The translations under genes and the position numbers were made by a program. From NCBI RefSeq assembly GCF_963974425.1, contig NZ_CAXBCK010000009.1, positions 19,859-83,858 of the forward strand: DNA of 64,000 bases. The letters are read 5' to 3'. A model generated the notes under the pieces. The model was not told the origin of the DNA. It did no database searches and saw only the letters and a program-made list of their open reading frames with translations. Positions 44,821-54,335 of the stretch are shown one piece after another; within the stretch, counting starts at the first letter, position 1, and every line of letters starts with the position of its first letter. Source of the stretch: Marixanthomonas sp963974425. Lineage in GTDB: Bacteria; Bacteroidota; Bacteroidia; Flavobacteriales; Flavobacteriaceae.

Positions 44821-45819
44821 CTAGCTTTCTTTACCATACATTTCAAGAATGTCTATATGCTTGTTATGCAGTTTTAAGTGATTTTCTAAAGAGTACTCAA
44901 TATTACCCGTTGCTGATTCTTCAAAATGTTCGGGAAGAGGCTTATACTTTTCCATCAGTTCATTGTATAAATTATCAAGCTTAGAAAAATAATCCATTAC
45001 ATACTCATAGCCAGTTAAATCAACTGTAACATTAATATTATCTGATATATAGGCTATACAAGGATTGGCATTCCATATTTCAGAGTTGGTAAAGTTTATA
45101 GAACCATACTGGTCTTTCTGGTGTTCAAAAAACCAAATGAGTTTCTCTCTTTCAGAATTCGCAACTTGGAATGCTATTAGAGCCTCAGCAGCTTGATCAT
45201 TTATTGATTTAATATTGATTATAGAATTGATGTCAAAAATTAAGTTGTTTGCTTTGTCATATAACTTATAATCGAAGCATTCGAAGACGCCTAATTTGCC
45301 TAAGAAATTTTTTATAAAGCTATAATCATCATACCAGTCGGCAAAATCATCTAGCTTAATTGGATCTTGCATCTCTTTTATATCATTTGCCATTGAATAG
45401 TATTGCTTTTCAACCAAAATATAGTCATTAGATGGTTTAAAAGTAACTTTCTCATCATGACAAAAAGTAAAATTAAGGCAGTTTGTCTTTTCTAAATCTG
45501 TGAAATTAGTGAGTTTGTTGCAAACGTATATATCATCTACGACAGTATCATTTTTACTTTCAATAAACAAATCTAAATAGTGACCAGATTCTGAAAAAAA
45601 TGTCATTCCTTCACAGCCTTTATTACAAGATCCGCATATACCAAAGAACACATCGTCAAATGAATGACAACCATCTTCTTTTGCAATTTTAAACTTCTTT
45701 GCTAGTTTTTGCAGAAATAAAGATTTTGAAACATCCATATAAGGTTTATCATCATCGAGTAGTTTGTTGAGTGCTTCGATATCGAAGTTTTTTATGGAGT
45801 ATATGATCTTATCCCGCAT
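44821..45819 (-). CDS. Uncharacterised protein with CxxCxxxC motif
   Basis: The 332-residue protein is soluble, acidic and has a cysteine cluster (GICGSCNKGCEGMTFFSE) near residue 60-75. That cluster could bind zinc or an iron-sulfur cluster; additional cysteines lie at CLNFTFCHD. The C-terminal half is helical with no recognised domain. No signal peptide. It is leftward, downstream of hsdR with a 210-base gap that contains a gene fragment, so it may be an independent cargo gene of the island. Confidence 0.7.
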   Translation of the reverse strand: MRDKIIYSIKNFDIEALNKLLDDDKPYMDVSKSLFLQKLAKKFKIAKEDGCHSFDDVFFGICGSCNKGCEGMTFFSESGHYLDLFIESKNDTVVDDIYVCNKLTNFTDLEKTNCLNFTFCHDEKVTFKPSNDYILVEKQYYSMANDIKEMQDPIKLDDFADWYDDYSFIKNFLGKLGVFECFDYKLYDKANNLIFDINSIINIKSINDQAAEALIAFQVANSEREKLIWFFEHQKDQYGSINFTNSEIWNANPCIAYISDNINVTVDLTGYEYVMDYFSKLDNLYNELMEKYKPLPEHFEESATGNIEYSLENHLKLHNKHIDILEMYGKES

Positions 45820-45886
45820 TATTAGAAACGATTATTATTTAATTAGTGGTTTGATTTTCATAGAAAAGAAAATTAATTACTTCAAA

Positions 45887-46023
45887 ACACTAAATGCTTT
45901 CCAACCCCATTTTTCTTTAGATTTATTAAAAGATAAAACTGCTTTAATTTCCAATTTTTTATCATTCAATATGCTATTTTCCTGAATCAGATTTGGTGGT
46001 ACAATATTAAAGAATACTATTAT
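45887..46023 (-). pseudogene. C-terminal gene fragment downstream of hsdR
   Basis: An open frame without a start codon reads FFNIVPPNLIQ, then NSILNDKKLEIKA and ends KWGWKAFSVLK. The composition is clearly coding, with a normal C-terminal stop, but upstream it meets a stop at 46024 and then hsdR. It appears to be the 3' remnant of a lost gene. The parent family was not recognised. Confidence 0.5.
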
Positions 46024-46029
46024 TCAAAA

Positions 46030-49000
46030 TCAACTCCGTTCCACACTCGCCATTCGTTTCATTGTATCAAAAAATGCTTGATAGAAGGTCTGATCTTTGG
46101 CATATAAGCGATACAAATCTAATTCTTGTTTACGTTGTTTAGACATCACATCGTCTAGAATTTTTCGGAAAGCGAGATCTTTGTTTTGCTCATCGCTATT
46201 TTCGGCAACTTTTGTTTGAAAATCAGGATGGGCTTGAATGGACTTGCTAAGGCTTATAAACTTAATACGTTGATCATCTGGTGTTGCATCCCACCCTTGG
46301 AACCAACGTTCGTTAAATGACTGTATAATCAATTCTAAAGGATCTTTTTCTTCATCACTACCGTAGGCACCGCGTGGAGATGGATTTTGAGGGTCCAAGT
46401 CGGAATCCGAATCGTCCAACCCGATAGTGTGGTTCAGCTTTATGCGCTCCAAGCCATAGGTTGATAAATCAACAGAGTTCAACAACTCATCCATACCATC
46501 TATAACAGAATCTTTGATGGGCAGTTTAGGGATTAGAAATTTTAGAAACCAAAATAGCTTTTCCCATGTAACTATTTCGAAAGGGAGAATGGAGGCCATT
46601 TGCCCATAAATTTTCACAAACTGTTTGGCTTTAATTTTAAAATCGGCTTTGTCCTCATCTTCTAATTGCAATTCAGATACAAATCGTTCTGCTGCCGTAT
46701 CGATTATAGGACTTAACAGTTGCGCATCTGCTTTTTGGAAAAATAGCGTGTTGAAGTTTTCTACTTCTTCCCATTCATATACACCAACCTCATCTAAGAC
46801 ATTTTTTAGTTCATGAAGTACATTTACATCAGTAGCTTCGCTTAGGGACGTAGCGGTGTAAAAAGGATCAAAAGACTTTTTAATATCATCGGTGGAGTTA
46901 AAAAAGTCAAGAATAAATAGATCTTCGGTTTTCTTACCTAATTTATCCGCAGATCTATTTAAACGAGATAGCGCTTGTACCGCCATGACACCCTGTAATT
47001 TTTTATCCACATACATGGCGCAGAGTTTAGGTTGGTCAAAGCCAGTAAGGTATTTATTAGCAACCACCAATATTCTATAATCGTCCTCATCAAATTTATC
47101 TCGAGTATCCTTTTCACCAAAACCGTTCATACCTCCTTCGGTGTAATCTATACCGGAAACAGTTTTGGTTCCAGAAAAAGCAATGGCTATTTTAAATGGA
47201 TTGCCTTTGTCTTCCAATATTCGTGTTAAGGATTTATAATATTTAATAGCAGATTCTATGCTTTGGGTAAGTACCATTGCCTTTGCCTTCCCTTTAAGTC
47301 TTTTTTGATTAACGATATGCGGAATAAAATGATCTAGAATTATTTCGGCCTTGGTCTGTATGGTTTGTTCATGTTGTTCCACAAACGCACGTAATTTTTT
47401 TTGTGCTTTTGCCGTATCGAATAATGGGTTTTCTTCAATAGATTTTTCTATTTCATAATAGCTTTTTAATGTAGTATAATTGGCAACTACATCTAAAATA
47501 AAACCTTCCTCTATTGCTTGCTTCATAGAGTACAAATGGAAGGGTGCAAAGCTGCCATCTTCTTGGCGGTTTCCAAATTTTTCTAAGGTAATCGCTTTTG
47601 GGGTTGCCGTAAATGCCATATAAGACGCATTGCCACGCATTTTTCGTGACTGCATTGCCATAACAATTTTATCTTGGGCGTCTGTCTCTTCCTCTTCATT
47701 TATTTCATGACCCATTGCTTGGTTCATTTTGTCGTGAGTTGTTCCACTCTGGCTACTATGAGCTTCGTCTATAATCACGGCAAAGCGTTTATCACTTAAA
47801 TCTGAAATACCATCAATGATAAATGGAAACTTCTGAATAGTGGTAATGATTATTTTTTTGCCTTGTTCTAGGCTGTCCCTTAGTTCTTTTGAAGAATAGG
47901 CTGGAGCGACGATATTTTTTACTTCGGAAAATTCCTTGATGTTCTCTCGTAATTGCTTATCTAATAAGCGTCTATCAGTAACCACTATCACAGTATCAAA
48001 CAGCGGATGGTCTGTACCTCTATTTCCTGCTACGCTCTCATTTTCAGGATACGTATCTATTAATTGGTAGGCAGCCCAAGTAATTGAATTAGATTTTCCT
48101 GAACCTGCGGAATGTTGTATTAAATACGTCTCCCCAACTCCATTTTTAGCGGCGTGGTCTATAATGTTACGCACCACATCCATTTGATGGTAACGCGGGA
48201 AAAACAGGGTACGCGAATTTAAGTTATCTTTTTTGCTCCCGTCTAGCCTAACAAAATGCTGAATGATATTTGCCAAACTATTTCTAGTAAAAACCTCTTC
48301 CCACAAATAAGCAGTTTTATGGCCAAAAGGATTAGGTTGGTTTCCCTTTCCATGATTATTACCTTTATTAAAAGGTAGAAAAAAAGTATCCCTGCCATTT
48401 AACTTGGTCGTCATATAAGCTTCGTCAGTATCTACAACAAAATGAACAATACATCGTGCAAATTGTAAAAGAGGTTGATGATTATCTCGTTGAGTTTTGT
48501 ATTGATGTTGACCGTGAACCCGAGCGTTTTGTCCTGTCCAATGATTTTTTAACTCCATAGTGACCAAGGGCAAACCATTTACAAACAACACCATATCAAT
48601 TTCTTCACGTGGATTATCTGCCGAATATGGAACTTGCCGAGTAACACTAAATATATTTTGTTCAAAGTTTTCCTTAACAGCTTTACTGCTGCTCGCTAAT
48701 GGTAAAACATAGAATAAAGTAAAATGCGCATCGTCCACGCTCAGTCCTTTTTTTAGTAAGTGTATAATACCATACTTTTTGATCATCCTATCCAACCGAT
48801 TTAGAATTTTTAATTTCCAATCGCTTTGTCGTTGTAGTTTTTCGAGCTCCTCTTTTTGGGTGTTTTTCAGAAAATCCCAAAAGAATTGTTCATCAATTGC
48901 AAATTGTGAATTGAAGTGCTGTGTTTGACCTATATAATACCCATTGCCTGCTCGGTAAAATTCTTCAGATTCATTTACACCATCAACACTAAGCTCTTCT

Positions 49001-49083
49001 GCTTTGATTGCTTCAAGGCTTGTTCCGGTTAATTGTTTTTCTATGGCGGCTTCTAGGGCTTGTTCGTTAGTTTGGCTATGCAT
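46030..49083 (-). CDS. hsdR: Type I restriction enzyme R subunit
   Basis: I use ATG 49083 (MHSQTNEQALEAAIEKQ), the normal family N-terminus; a longer frame adds 34 residues that run into the upstream gene. The 1017-residue protein has the nuclease motif (D163 in REEIDMVLF and MELKN at 176-180). It also has superfamily 2 helicase motifs (HSAGSGKSNSITW, FAVIIDEAHSSQSG, ALSRLNRS). It translocates and cleaves unmodified DNA with HsdM2S. Five other genes separate it from hsdS, unlike most type I operons. The 37-base spacer after DUF262 suggests it is still co-transcribed. Confidence 0.95.
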   Translation of the reverse strand: MHSQTNEQALEAAIEKQLTGTSLEAIKAEELSVDGVNESEEFYRAGNGYYIGQTQHFNSQFAIDEQFFWDFLKNTQKEELEKLQRQSDWKLKILNRLDRMIKKYGIIHLLKKGLSVDDAHFTLFYVLPLASSSKAVKENFEQNIFSVTRQVPYSADNPREEIDMVLFVNGLPLVTMELKNHWTGQNARVHGQHQYKTQRDNHQPLLQFARCIVHFVVDTDEAYMTTKLNGRDTFFLPFNKGNNHGKGNQPNPFGHKTAYLWEEVFTRNSLANIIQHFVRLDGSKKDNLNSRTLFFPRYHQMDVVRNIIDHAAKNGVGETYLIQHSAGSGKSNSITWAAYQLIDTYPENESVAGNRGTDHPLFDTVIVVTDRRLLDKQLRENIKEFSEVKNIVAPAYSSKELRDSLEQGKKIIITTIQKFPFIIDGISDLSDKRFAVIIDEAHSSQSGTTHDKMNQAMGHEINEEEETDAQDKIVMAMQSRKMRGNASYMAFTATPKAITLEKFGNRQEDGSFAPFHLYSMKQAIEEGFILDVVANYTTLKSYYEIEKSIEENPLFDTAKAQKKLRAFVEQHEQTIQTKAEIILDHFIPHIVNQKRLKGKAKAMVLTQSIESAIKYYKSLTRILEDKGNPFKIAIAFSGTKTVSGIDYTEGGMNGFGEKDTRDKFDEDDYRILVVANKYLTGFDQPKLCAMYVDKKLQGVMAVQALSRLNRSADKLGKKTEDLFILDFFNSTDDIKKSFDPFYTATSLSEATDVNVLHELKNVLDEVGVYEWEEVENFNTLFFQKADAQLLSPIIDTAAERFVSELQLEDEDKADFKIKAKQFVKIYGQMASILPFEIVTWEKLFWFLKFLIPKLPIKDSVIDGMDELLNSVDLSTYGLERIKLNHTIGLDDSDSDLDPQNPSPRGAYGSDEEKDPLELIIQSFNERWFQGWDATPDDQRIKFISLSKSIQAHPDFQTKVAENSDEQNKDLAFRKILDDVMSKQRKQELDLYRLYAKDQTFYQAFFDTMKRMASVERS

Positions 49084-49120
49084 TGTAAAAATTTTAATTA
49101 AAAAAGAATCGTTAAAACAA

Positions 49121-50971
49121 TTAATCTTGACACGGCTGAAAAAACTCTGTAGACCAAATATCTTCACATAATTGCTCAACAACATTTGCCCTTTGTTTTA
49201 TATTACTTAATTTTAAATTAGTATGAGGCTCAAAATTAATTTCTTTTAAATCGCTATTCTTAAAGTTTGGATTTTTAATGTAAAAGTCTGGATGCAAAGT
49301 TTGAGTGTACGTATTTTCTTTTAAATAATGTGGTAATTTATCTTCATAAACATCACTGCTAAATGATTGGTTTGTACCATTTGGAAGCAAAACTAATGCA
49401 CCAATATTATTTCTTACATCATCGAAATCACGTTCTTGCTCAAACTCATCCCTATGTTCATCAAAATGGTCACTCCAAAGATGTTCAATCTCATATTTTT
49501 TACCACTTGGTTTAAAGTAAGTGATATAGGTTGAACTTTTGCCTACTTTATTATCAACATAGGCAGTAATACGAGAGAGTAAATGCTTTACAAATTTTCT
49601 ATTTTGTTGATGTAATCTAAATTTTTCAACTCCCGAAAAGGTATATTCAATTGCATCAGCTTCTCTTTTCAATTCTTCTTTTAAAGCTGGCAAGTCAAGA
49701 TTCCGTATATTCTTAATGATATTGAAAAATGTGTATTGTATAGATGAAGAGCCAAATTTTTTGAAATTAACGGCTCTTTTCACGGTAAAGGTTTCAATAA
49801 ACCGTGCTACTAATTCTACTTTTTCGATTATTACATCTTTCTCATCCGAAGATAAAAGTGGAGCTAACAACATTGCATCTTGAATTGAAGCAGCAATTCC
49901 CCAATTATTAATGTAATACAAGCTCGGGCACTTTGAATCGTAATTAGCCATCTTTTCCCAAATAAAATCGAATGCTTTTACAGCAAAGTCAAGTTCATTC
50001 TTAAAAAAACCATAAAATTGTTCAGCCTTGGTCAACCCCACTTTCTCATCGTGATTATCTTTAAACCAATCATGAAAGCGTGTTCCAATTTGCTCATAAT
50101 CCTCATTTTCTGAATCTGCTTTCCTAGCTCTCACTGAAATGGCAAACTTTGCTCTAAACCAAGCTTTAAAGAAATCTAAATCTGCCGTATCGTCTCGGTC
50201 GTGTAAAGTTTTTATATGTTCTTTCCAAAGATCATTGATTTCATTTCGTTTCTTTCTATTTGAAATTCTTGAGAGAACATATCCTTTTAACATTTCGGTT
50301 GAGGTCAAATTCATTCCTCTATCGTTCATTGTCTCAAAAATAGTATATGCATTTTCATCAGAGTATGCAGTTATTTTAACCAAAATCACATTGCCGATAA
50401 ACCAATCAATAAAATAAGGCAAAGCTTTGCCTGTCAATTCCTCTGGAAAAACATCGTGTATATCATAATAGCGATCAACTATATTTTGCACAGTCTCATC
50501 ATCCTCAACCTCGTTTAATTTATAAGATCCAGTGTCATAAAGTCCCTTTAATACATCTTGTCGATCTTCATCTGTCATATTAAATGACTTCTCACCGTAT
50601 TTTTCTGAAAACACTAGGTTAGAGATACTCACCTTGTTTTCACTTTCTCTTTGTAGGTGATTTAAATAGATTAAGAACAGTGTTATAGATGTAATACGCT
50701 GTTGACCATCTATTATTGAGTTTTTACCGTCAGCAACGCTAAAAACTACTGGACCTAAATAATAACTTTGATAATTTGCAACGGCAGATCGAGCATCAGT
50801 AGATTTATAAGACTTTAAAAAGGCTGCTGTAAGATCTTCTATTATAGCTACCATGTGCTTTTCTTGCCAGCGGTATTCCCGTTGAAAATAATCTATGAAG
50901 AATTTTTGGTCTTTAAGTAAGTCGTTTATACTCTTGTCTGAAGCTTGTATATTGTTTTGGTGGTTGGTCAT
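49121..50971 (-). CDS. DUF262/DUF1524 protein (GmrSD-like)
   Basis: The 616-residue protein has the N-terminal DUF262 ParB-like nuclease region (FIDYFQREYRW, IIDGQQRITSITLF; residues 27-35 and 87-100). The C-terminal DUF1524 region has an HNH-like core (YEIEHLWSDHFDEHR, NNIGALVLLPNGTNQS). Proteins of this layout include GmrSD type IV restriction enzymes, which cleave modified phage DNA using NTP. It lies directly before hsdR on the same strand. It might act with the type I system or alone. Confidence 0.86.
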   Translation of the reverse strand: MTNHQNNIQASDKSINDLLKDQKFFIDYFQREYRWQEKHMVAIIEDLTAAFLKSYKSTDARSAVANYQSYYLGPVVFSVADGKNSIIDGQQRITSITLFLIYLNHLQRESENKVSISNLVFSEKYGEKSFNMTDEDRQDVLKGLYDTGSYKLNEVEDDETVQNIVDRYYDIHDVFPEELTGKALPYFIDWFIGNVILVKITAYSDENAYTIFETMNDRGMNLTSTEMLKGYVLSRISNRKKRNEINDLWKEHIKTLHDRDDTADLDFFKAWFRAKFAISVRARKADSENEDYEQIGTRFHDWFKDNHDEKVGLTKAEQFYGFFKNELDFAVKAFDFIWEKMANYDSKCPSLYYINNWGIAASIQDAMLLAPLLSSDEKDVIIEKVELVARFIETFTVKRAVNFKKFGSSSIQYTFFNIIKNIRNLDLPALKEELKREADAIEYTFSGVEKFRLHQQNRKFVKHLLSRITAYVDNKVGKSSTYITYFKPSGKKYEIEHLWSDHFDEHRDEFEQERDFDDVRNNIGALVLLPNGTNQSFSSDVYEDKLPHYLKENTYTQTLHPDFYIKNPNFKNSDLKEINFEPHTNLKLSNIKQRANVVEQLCEDIWSTEFFQPCQD

Positions 50972-50988
50972 TTTAAGTTTTAATAATA

Positions 50989-52179
50989 TTAATTATTCTT
51001 TTTTAATTTTATAAAATAATTCACGGGCTGTTTACATAATGGTTTCAAACTTCCATTCAAAATCTTTACTTTCCCATACCCTGTTTTTGTATTAAAATCA
51101 TAAACTCGATATAATTTATAGTTTTCTGAATTTTTAATACTCCATTCTAGCTCGTTTCGTGTAATATAAAATGGAGTTTTAAAACCTCCCGTTGTGGCCT
51201 TTACCTCTATATAAACCGTATTACCATTTTTATCTACAGATTTTATATCATATCCTTTTCCATCTCCTTCTTCAATTGAAGTATGGATCACTTTCTTATT
51301 AAAACCTGAGATTTTAGATTTTTCTTTCTCTAGGTCATAAATAAAAAGTTCAGCAGCATTTCCTATTTCTGAATTTCGCTTTTCCCGTGCTGCATAGTCG
51401 ACTTGTCTGCCATTGAATGAAGTATTTCCCATTTCGGTAATAAACTGTGAAATTTCAAACTCTTCTATCTCAATTTCTTGCTTATGCGATGTATCTTCCT
51501 GTATATTATCAATTTTTATATGATTTACACAGGCATAAATAAAATCTTGCGTCAATAAATGATAAGCTGGATCTTGATAAGTATCATCATTGAGTCGTTG
51601 ATGATGAAGTAGAAGTAACTCATTATCTTTGAGAAGTATCGGTTTTATTTCACGACACAGGTTATAAAATTTTGTAATATTTGAGAAAGCACCTGTTTTA
51701 GGTCGATGTGGAAATTCAAAATTTATAGCAGCTCTATTAAACATACCATATTTATATAAAAAATAATCTTCCGGATATCTCAAGGTTAAGTATACTGTAA
51801 ATGCACGGTGGTCTTGATAATGACTCTTTGCATCGGTCATGCCTACTCTTATATCTTCCATCGTTTGCTGAAAATAAGTAAACCGATTCTCTAAAGGTGA
51901 ATTAATGTCAAAAGCATATCGAAACGCATCACGAACTTTTTCTGGTTCACGACGTACAAATTGTATAACCATTGCGGCTGGAAAATAATTTCCCGATACT
52001 AGTAAGTTAGATGTATGTCCTATACTTTCTTCAAGCATTGAAGGAAAATCTTCAGCCTCAATATCCCAATGATCTTGAAAGTGTTTTACGGCCTTCCATT
52101 TGTATAATTCTTCTTTACTAATACTATCGAATTGTTGTTTATAAGCTTGTATGTATCTTTCTATTATTTTATATTTCAT
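50989..52179 (-). CDS. DUF3883 domain protein
   Basis: The 396-residue protein ends in a DUF3883 domain (GKGYDIKSVDKNGNTVYIEV followed by KATTGGFKTPFYITRNELEW). This is a nuclease-like fold with the D-ExK pattern of PD-(D/E)XK enzymes (residues D in GYDIKS, E and K in IEVKAT). The N-terminal 250 residues are of unknown type. DUF3883 often occurs at the C-terminus of larger restriction or helicase proteins; here it stands in the middle of a type I operon. Confidence 0.82.
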   Translation of the reverse strand: MKYKIIERYIQAYKQQFDSISKEELYKWKAVKHFQDHWDIEAEDFPSMLEESIGHTSNLLVSGNYFPAAMVIQFVRREPEKVRDAFRYAFDINSPLENRFTYFQQTMEDIRVGMTDAKSHYQDHRAFTVYLTLRYPEDYFLYKYGMFNRAAINFEFPHRPKTGAFSNITKFYNLCREIKPILLKDNELLLLHHQRLNDDTYQDPAYHLLTQDFIYACVNHIKIDNIQEDTSHKQEIEIEEFEISQFITEMGNTSFNGRQVDYAAREKRNSEIGNAAELFIYDLEKEKSKISGFNKKVIHTSIEEGDGKGYDIKSVDKNGNTVYIEVKATTGGFKTPFYITRNELEWSIKNSENYKLYRVYDFNTKTGYGKVKILNGSLKPLCKQPVNYFIKLKKNN

Positions 52180-52199
52180 AGATAGCTTTTAATGTAAAT

Positions 52200-52868
52200 T
52201 TATATTTCCTTTAACTTCAAATTAACTACTTCTAAATCCTCTTTTTTACACCTAACCAAACGCTTATTTCTTGTATGTTGAAAATTAGAATAATCTAGAA
52301 CAATAAGCTTAATACTATGTTTCGGCAGTTCGGTTTTTCTTAATTGGTCATACTTTTTACGTTGTTCACCTCTTGTTATACCTGTTGAAGTTATTCGTTT
52401 ATCAAAAAAATTAACTTGTTCTGTATGCTGACGTTCATAATATTCAATAACAAGATTTAAACTTGGGTAATAAACATCCACTGGTAATTTCACTCCCGTA
52501 TCGCCTCTTAGAAATTCAAAACGGTATTGGCGTAAACCTTTTACTTTCAAGACTTCATCACATAAACCTATAATGTATGCTTCGTCACTTTGTTTTTTAA
52601 TAACCGTTTTTAATTGTGTTGTTTCTGAACCAACAGTCTTTAGGGCTTTTCTTTTTGGTTCGAAGTTTTTAACACCAATAGTTACTACAGTCCTAAAATC
52701 TTGTACCGTATAGCCACCTCCCAAAGCAAAATCTGATGCATAAAACCCAAAACCTCTTATTTTAGCTCTAATGTTTTTTTGTTGGGTAGCATCTGCCAAT
52801 AGTTTTTTGGTTATTAACTGCTCTATGGCTTTTGCTTCCACTTTAGAAAATTGATCTTTACCCTTCAT
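52200..52868 (-). CDS. Predicted PD-(D/E)XK-type nuclease, Vsr/DUF559-like
   Basis: The 222-residue protein has a C-terminal segment KLPVDVYYPSLNLVIEYYER followed by QHTE, resembling the D-E-Q core of Vsr-like and DUF559 endonucleases (VDFYFP...IEVDG.QH in those families). A basic region precedes it (FEPKRKALKTVG). It could cleave DNA but a lysine of the active site is not obvious. It is 17 bases after the TPR/NucS gene. Confidence 0.6.
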   Translation of the reverse strand: MKGKDQFSKVEAKAIEQLITKKLLADATQQKNIRAKIRGFGFYASDFALGGGYTVQDFRTVVTIGVKNFEPKRKALKTVGSETTQLKTVIKKQSDEAYIIGLCDEVLKVKGLRQYRFEFLRGDTGVKLPVDVYYPSLNLVIEYYERQHTEQVNFFDKRITSTGITRGEQRKKYDQLRKTELPKHSIKLIVLDYSNFQHTRNKRLVRCKKEDLEVVNLKLKEI

Positions 52869-52885
52869 ATTTTAAAATTTTCACA

Positions 52886-54256
52886 TCACCCTAATTTTTT
52901 AAAATCAAAGTGATAGGTAAAAAGTTCTATGTTTTCTTTTTGTTTTATGAGTGCAGTTAATTCGGGATTGGGTTGATGTAAGCATGTAATACCTCGTATA
53001 GTTTTGTTAATTTCGGTGGCTAACCCTTCCATATAACTTTCCAATTGAGTAACCACCTCTACCCCGGCTAAATTGCGCTTTAATTCTACTAAATAAAGCG
53101 TATCAGTTGCCTTGTCAATTAACAAGAGATCCAATATACCGTTAACCGCCTTAATGTAATATTGTCGACCATATATTGTTTCGTCTTGATAAATTTCTAA
53201 CTTTTTTCCAAATACTTCGTAGCCATATTTTATTTGCTCCACAATCATATCTTCCAAGTTTTTTTCGCGGGCTACTAATTGTGTTTTGGTAAATTCTTGG
53301 ATATTAAATGGTTTTTTTACTGGTATTATATTTCGTAAAATCGTGTTGGCAGTTTTATGTCGCTTTAGTCGTTCTTTAAAATTTTGAAGTTGTTGTATAT
53401 ACCCTGTATGGTTTGGATTAAATTCCAATACAGATTCTAATAAAGTAACAGCCTTTTTATAAGCAGTCGTTTTTTCTAAGGTAAAAAGAAAGTTATTTAA
53501 AAATATTTCAAATTGATTTTCAATCGTATTTTCAAGAGATTTTTCTGAAAGTATATAGTAGGTATCTTCCAAATTAATAGCACATAATGCTTCATCAAAT
53601 TTTTGTAGAGCTTTATCATATTCTTTATTTGCATTGTACAAATAGCCCAATTCAATTGCTACCTCCCATTTAAAAAATAACAAGGAAGGGTTTTTGTCTA
53701 TTTCGGGTATTTTAGAGGTTGCTATAAATTCTTTCAAGCCTTTATTAAATTCTAGAAAGCTTTTTATGGCATTTGGATAATTTTCAAGTTGAATGTAGCT
53801 GAAACCAATAAAGTAAGCGGCTATATAATGCTCTATTTGTCCAAAAAATAGTAGAGCCAAATCTGGTGTTTCACTATCTAACGCCGTGACCCCCTTATAT
53901 AAATACTCAGCATTAGTACCACTCGCCTCTTTAAGTATTTTTGTGTTAATATAAGTAGCTGTTTCAGGAGTTAAAACTTCATATAAACGACAATCTAGTA
54001 TCAACCAAAATTCTGGAATACTGTTTAGGTTATCACTAAAATTGGTAGCGAGGTGATCGTAGAACGACACTGGTAAACCTTCTAATGCTTTTCTAGCTTG
54101 GTCTATGTCTACAAGAAGATCTTCTACATACGTATGCTCAAAAGCAGAAATTAGCTGAGATAGTTTTTTATCAGTAAACGTTTCTTTTACACCTACAGCA
54201 GCCTTATAAAAAGCAGCTAAACTATCGCTATTGATTAATTTTCTATTTTTATTCAT
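52886..54256 (-). CDS. TPR protein with C-terminal NucS-like nuclease
   Basis: The first 310 residues contain repeated TPR-like helices (FIGFSYIQLENYPNAIKSF, LGYLYNANKEYDKALQKFDE, VLEFNPNHTGYIQQLQ). The last 130 residues contain a NucS/DUF91-like nuclease: YIKAVNGILDLLLIDKA, LYLVELKRN, with the D and ExK residues of PD-(D/E)XK enzymes. TPR segments may bind partner proteins. I know no standard type I RM accessory with this pairing, and it is one of the more novel-looking genes here. Confidence 0.8.
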   Translation of the reverse strand: MNKNRKLINSDSLAAFYKAAVGVKETFTDKKLSQLISAFEHTYVEDLLVDIDQARKALEGLPVSFYDHLATNFSDNLNSIPEFWLILDCRLYEVLTPETATYINTKILKEASGTNAEYLYKGVTALDSETPDLALLFFGQIEHYIAAYFIGFSYIQLENYPNAIKSFLEFNKGLKEFIATSKIPEIDKNPSLLFFKWEVAIELGYLYNANKEYDKALQKFDEALCAINLEDTYYILSEKSLENTIENQFEIFLNNFLFTLEKTTAYKKAVTLLESVLEFNPNHTGYIQQLQNFKERLKRHKTANTILRNIIPVKKPFNIQEFTKTQLVAREKNLEDMIVEQIKYGYEVFGKKLEIYQDETIYGRQYYIKAVNGILDLLLIDKATDTLYLVELKRNLAGVEVVTQLESYMEGLATEINKTIRGITCLHQPNPELTALIKQKENIELFTYHFDFKKLG

Positions 54257-54335
54257 TTATAATCCTCTTAATTTGGTTTTATCCTTTTACTATAAGCAAA
54301 ACACCTATTAATTATTCTAGTATAATCACTTTCAA

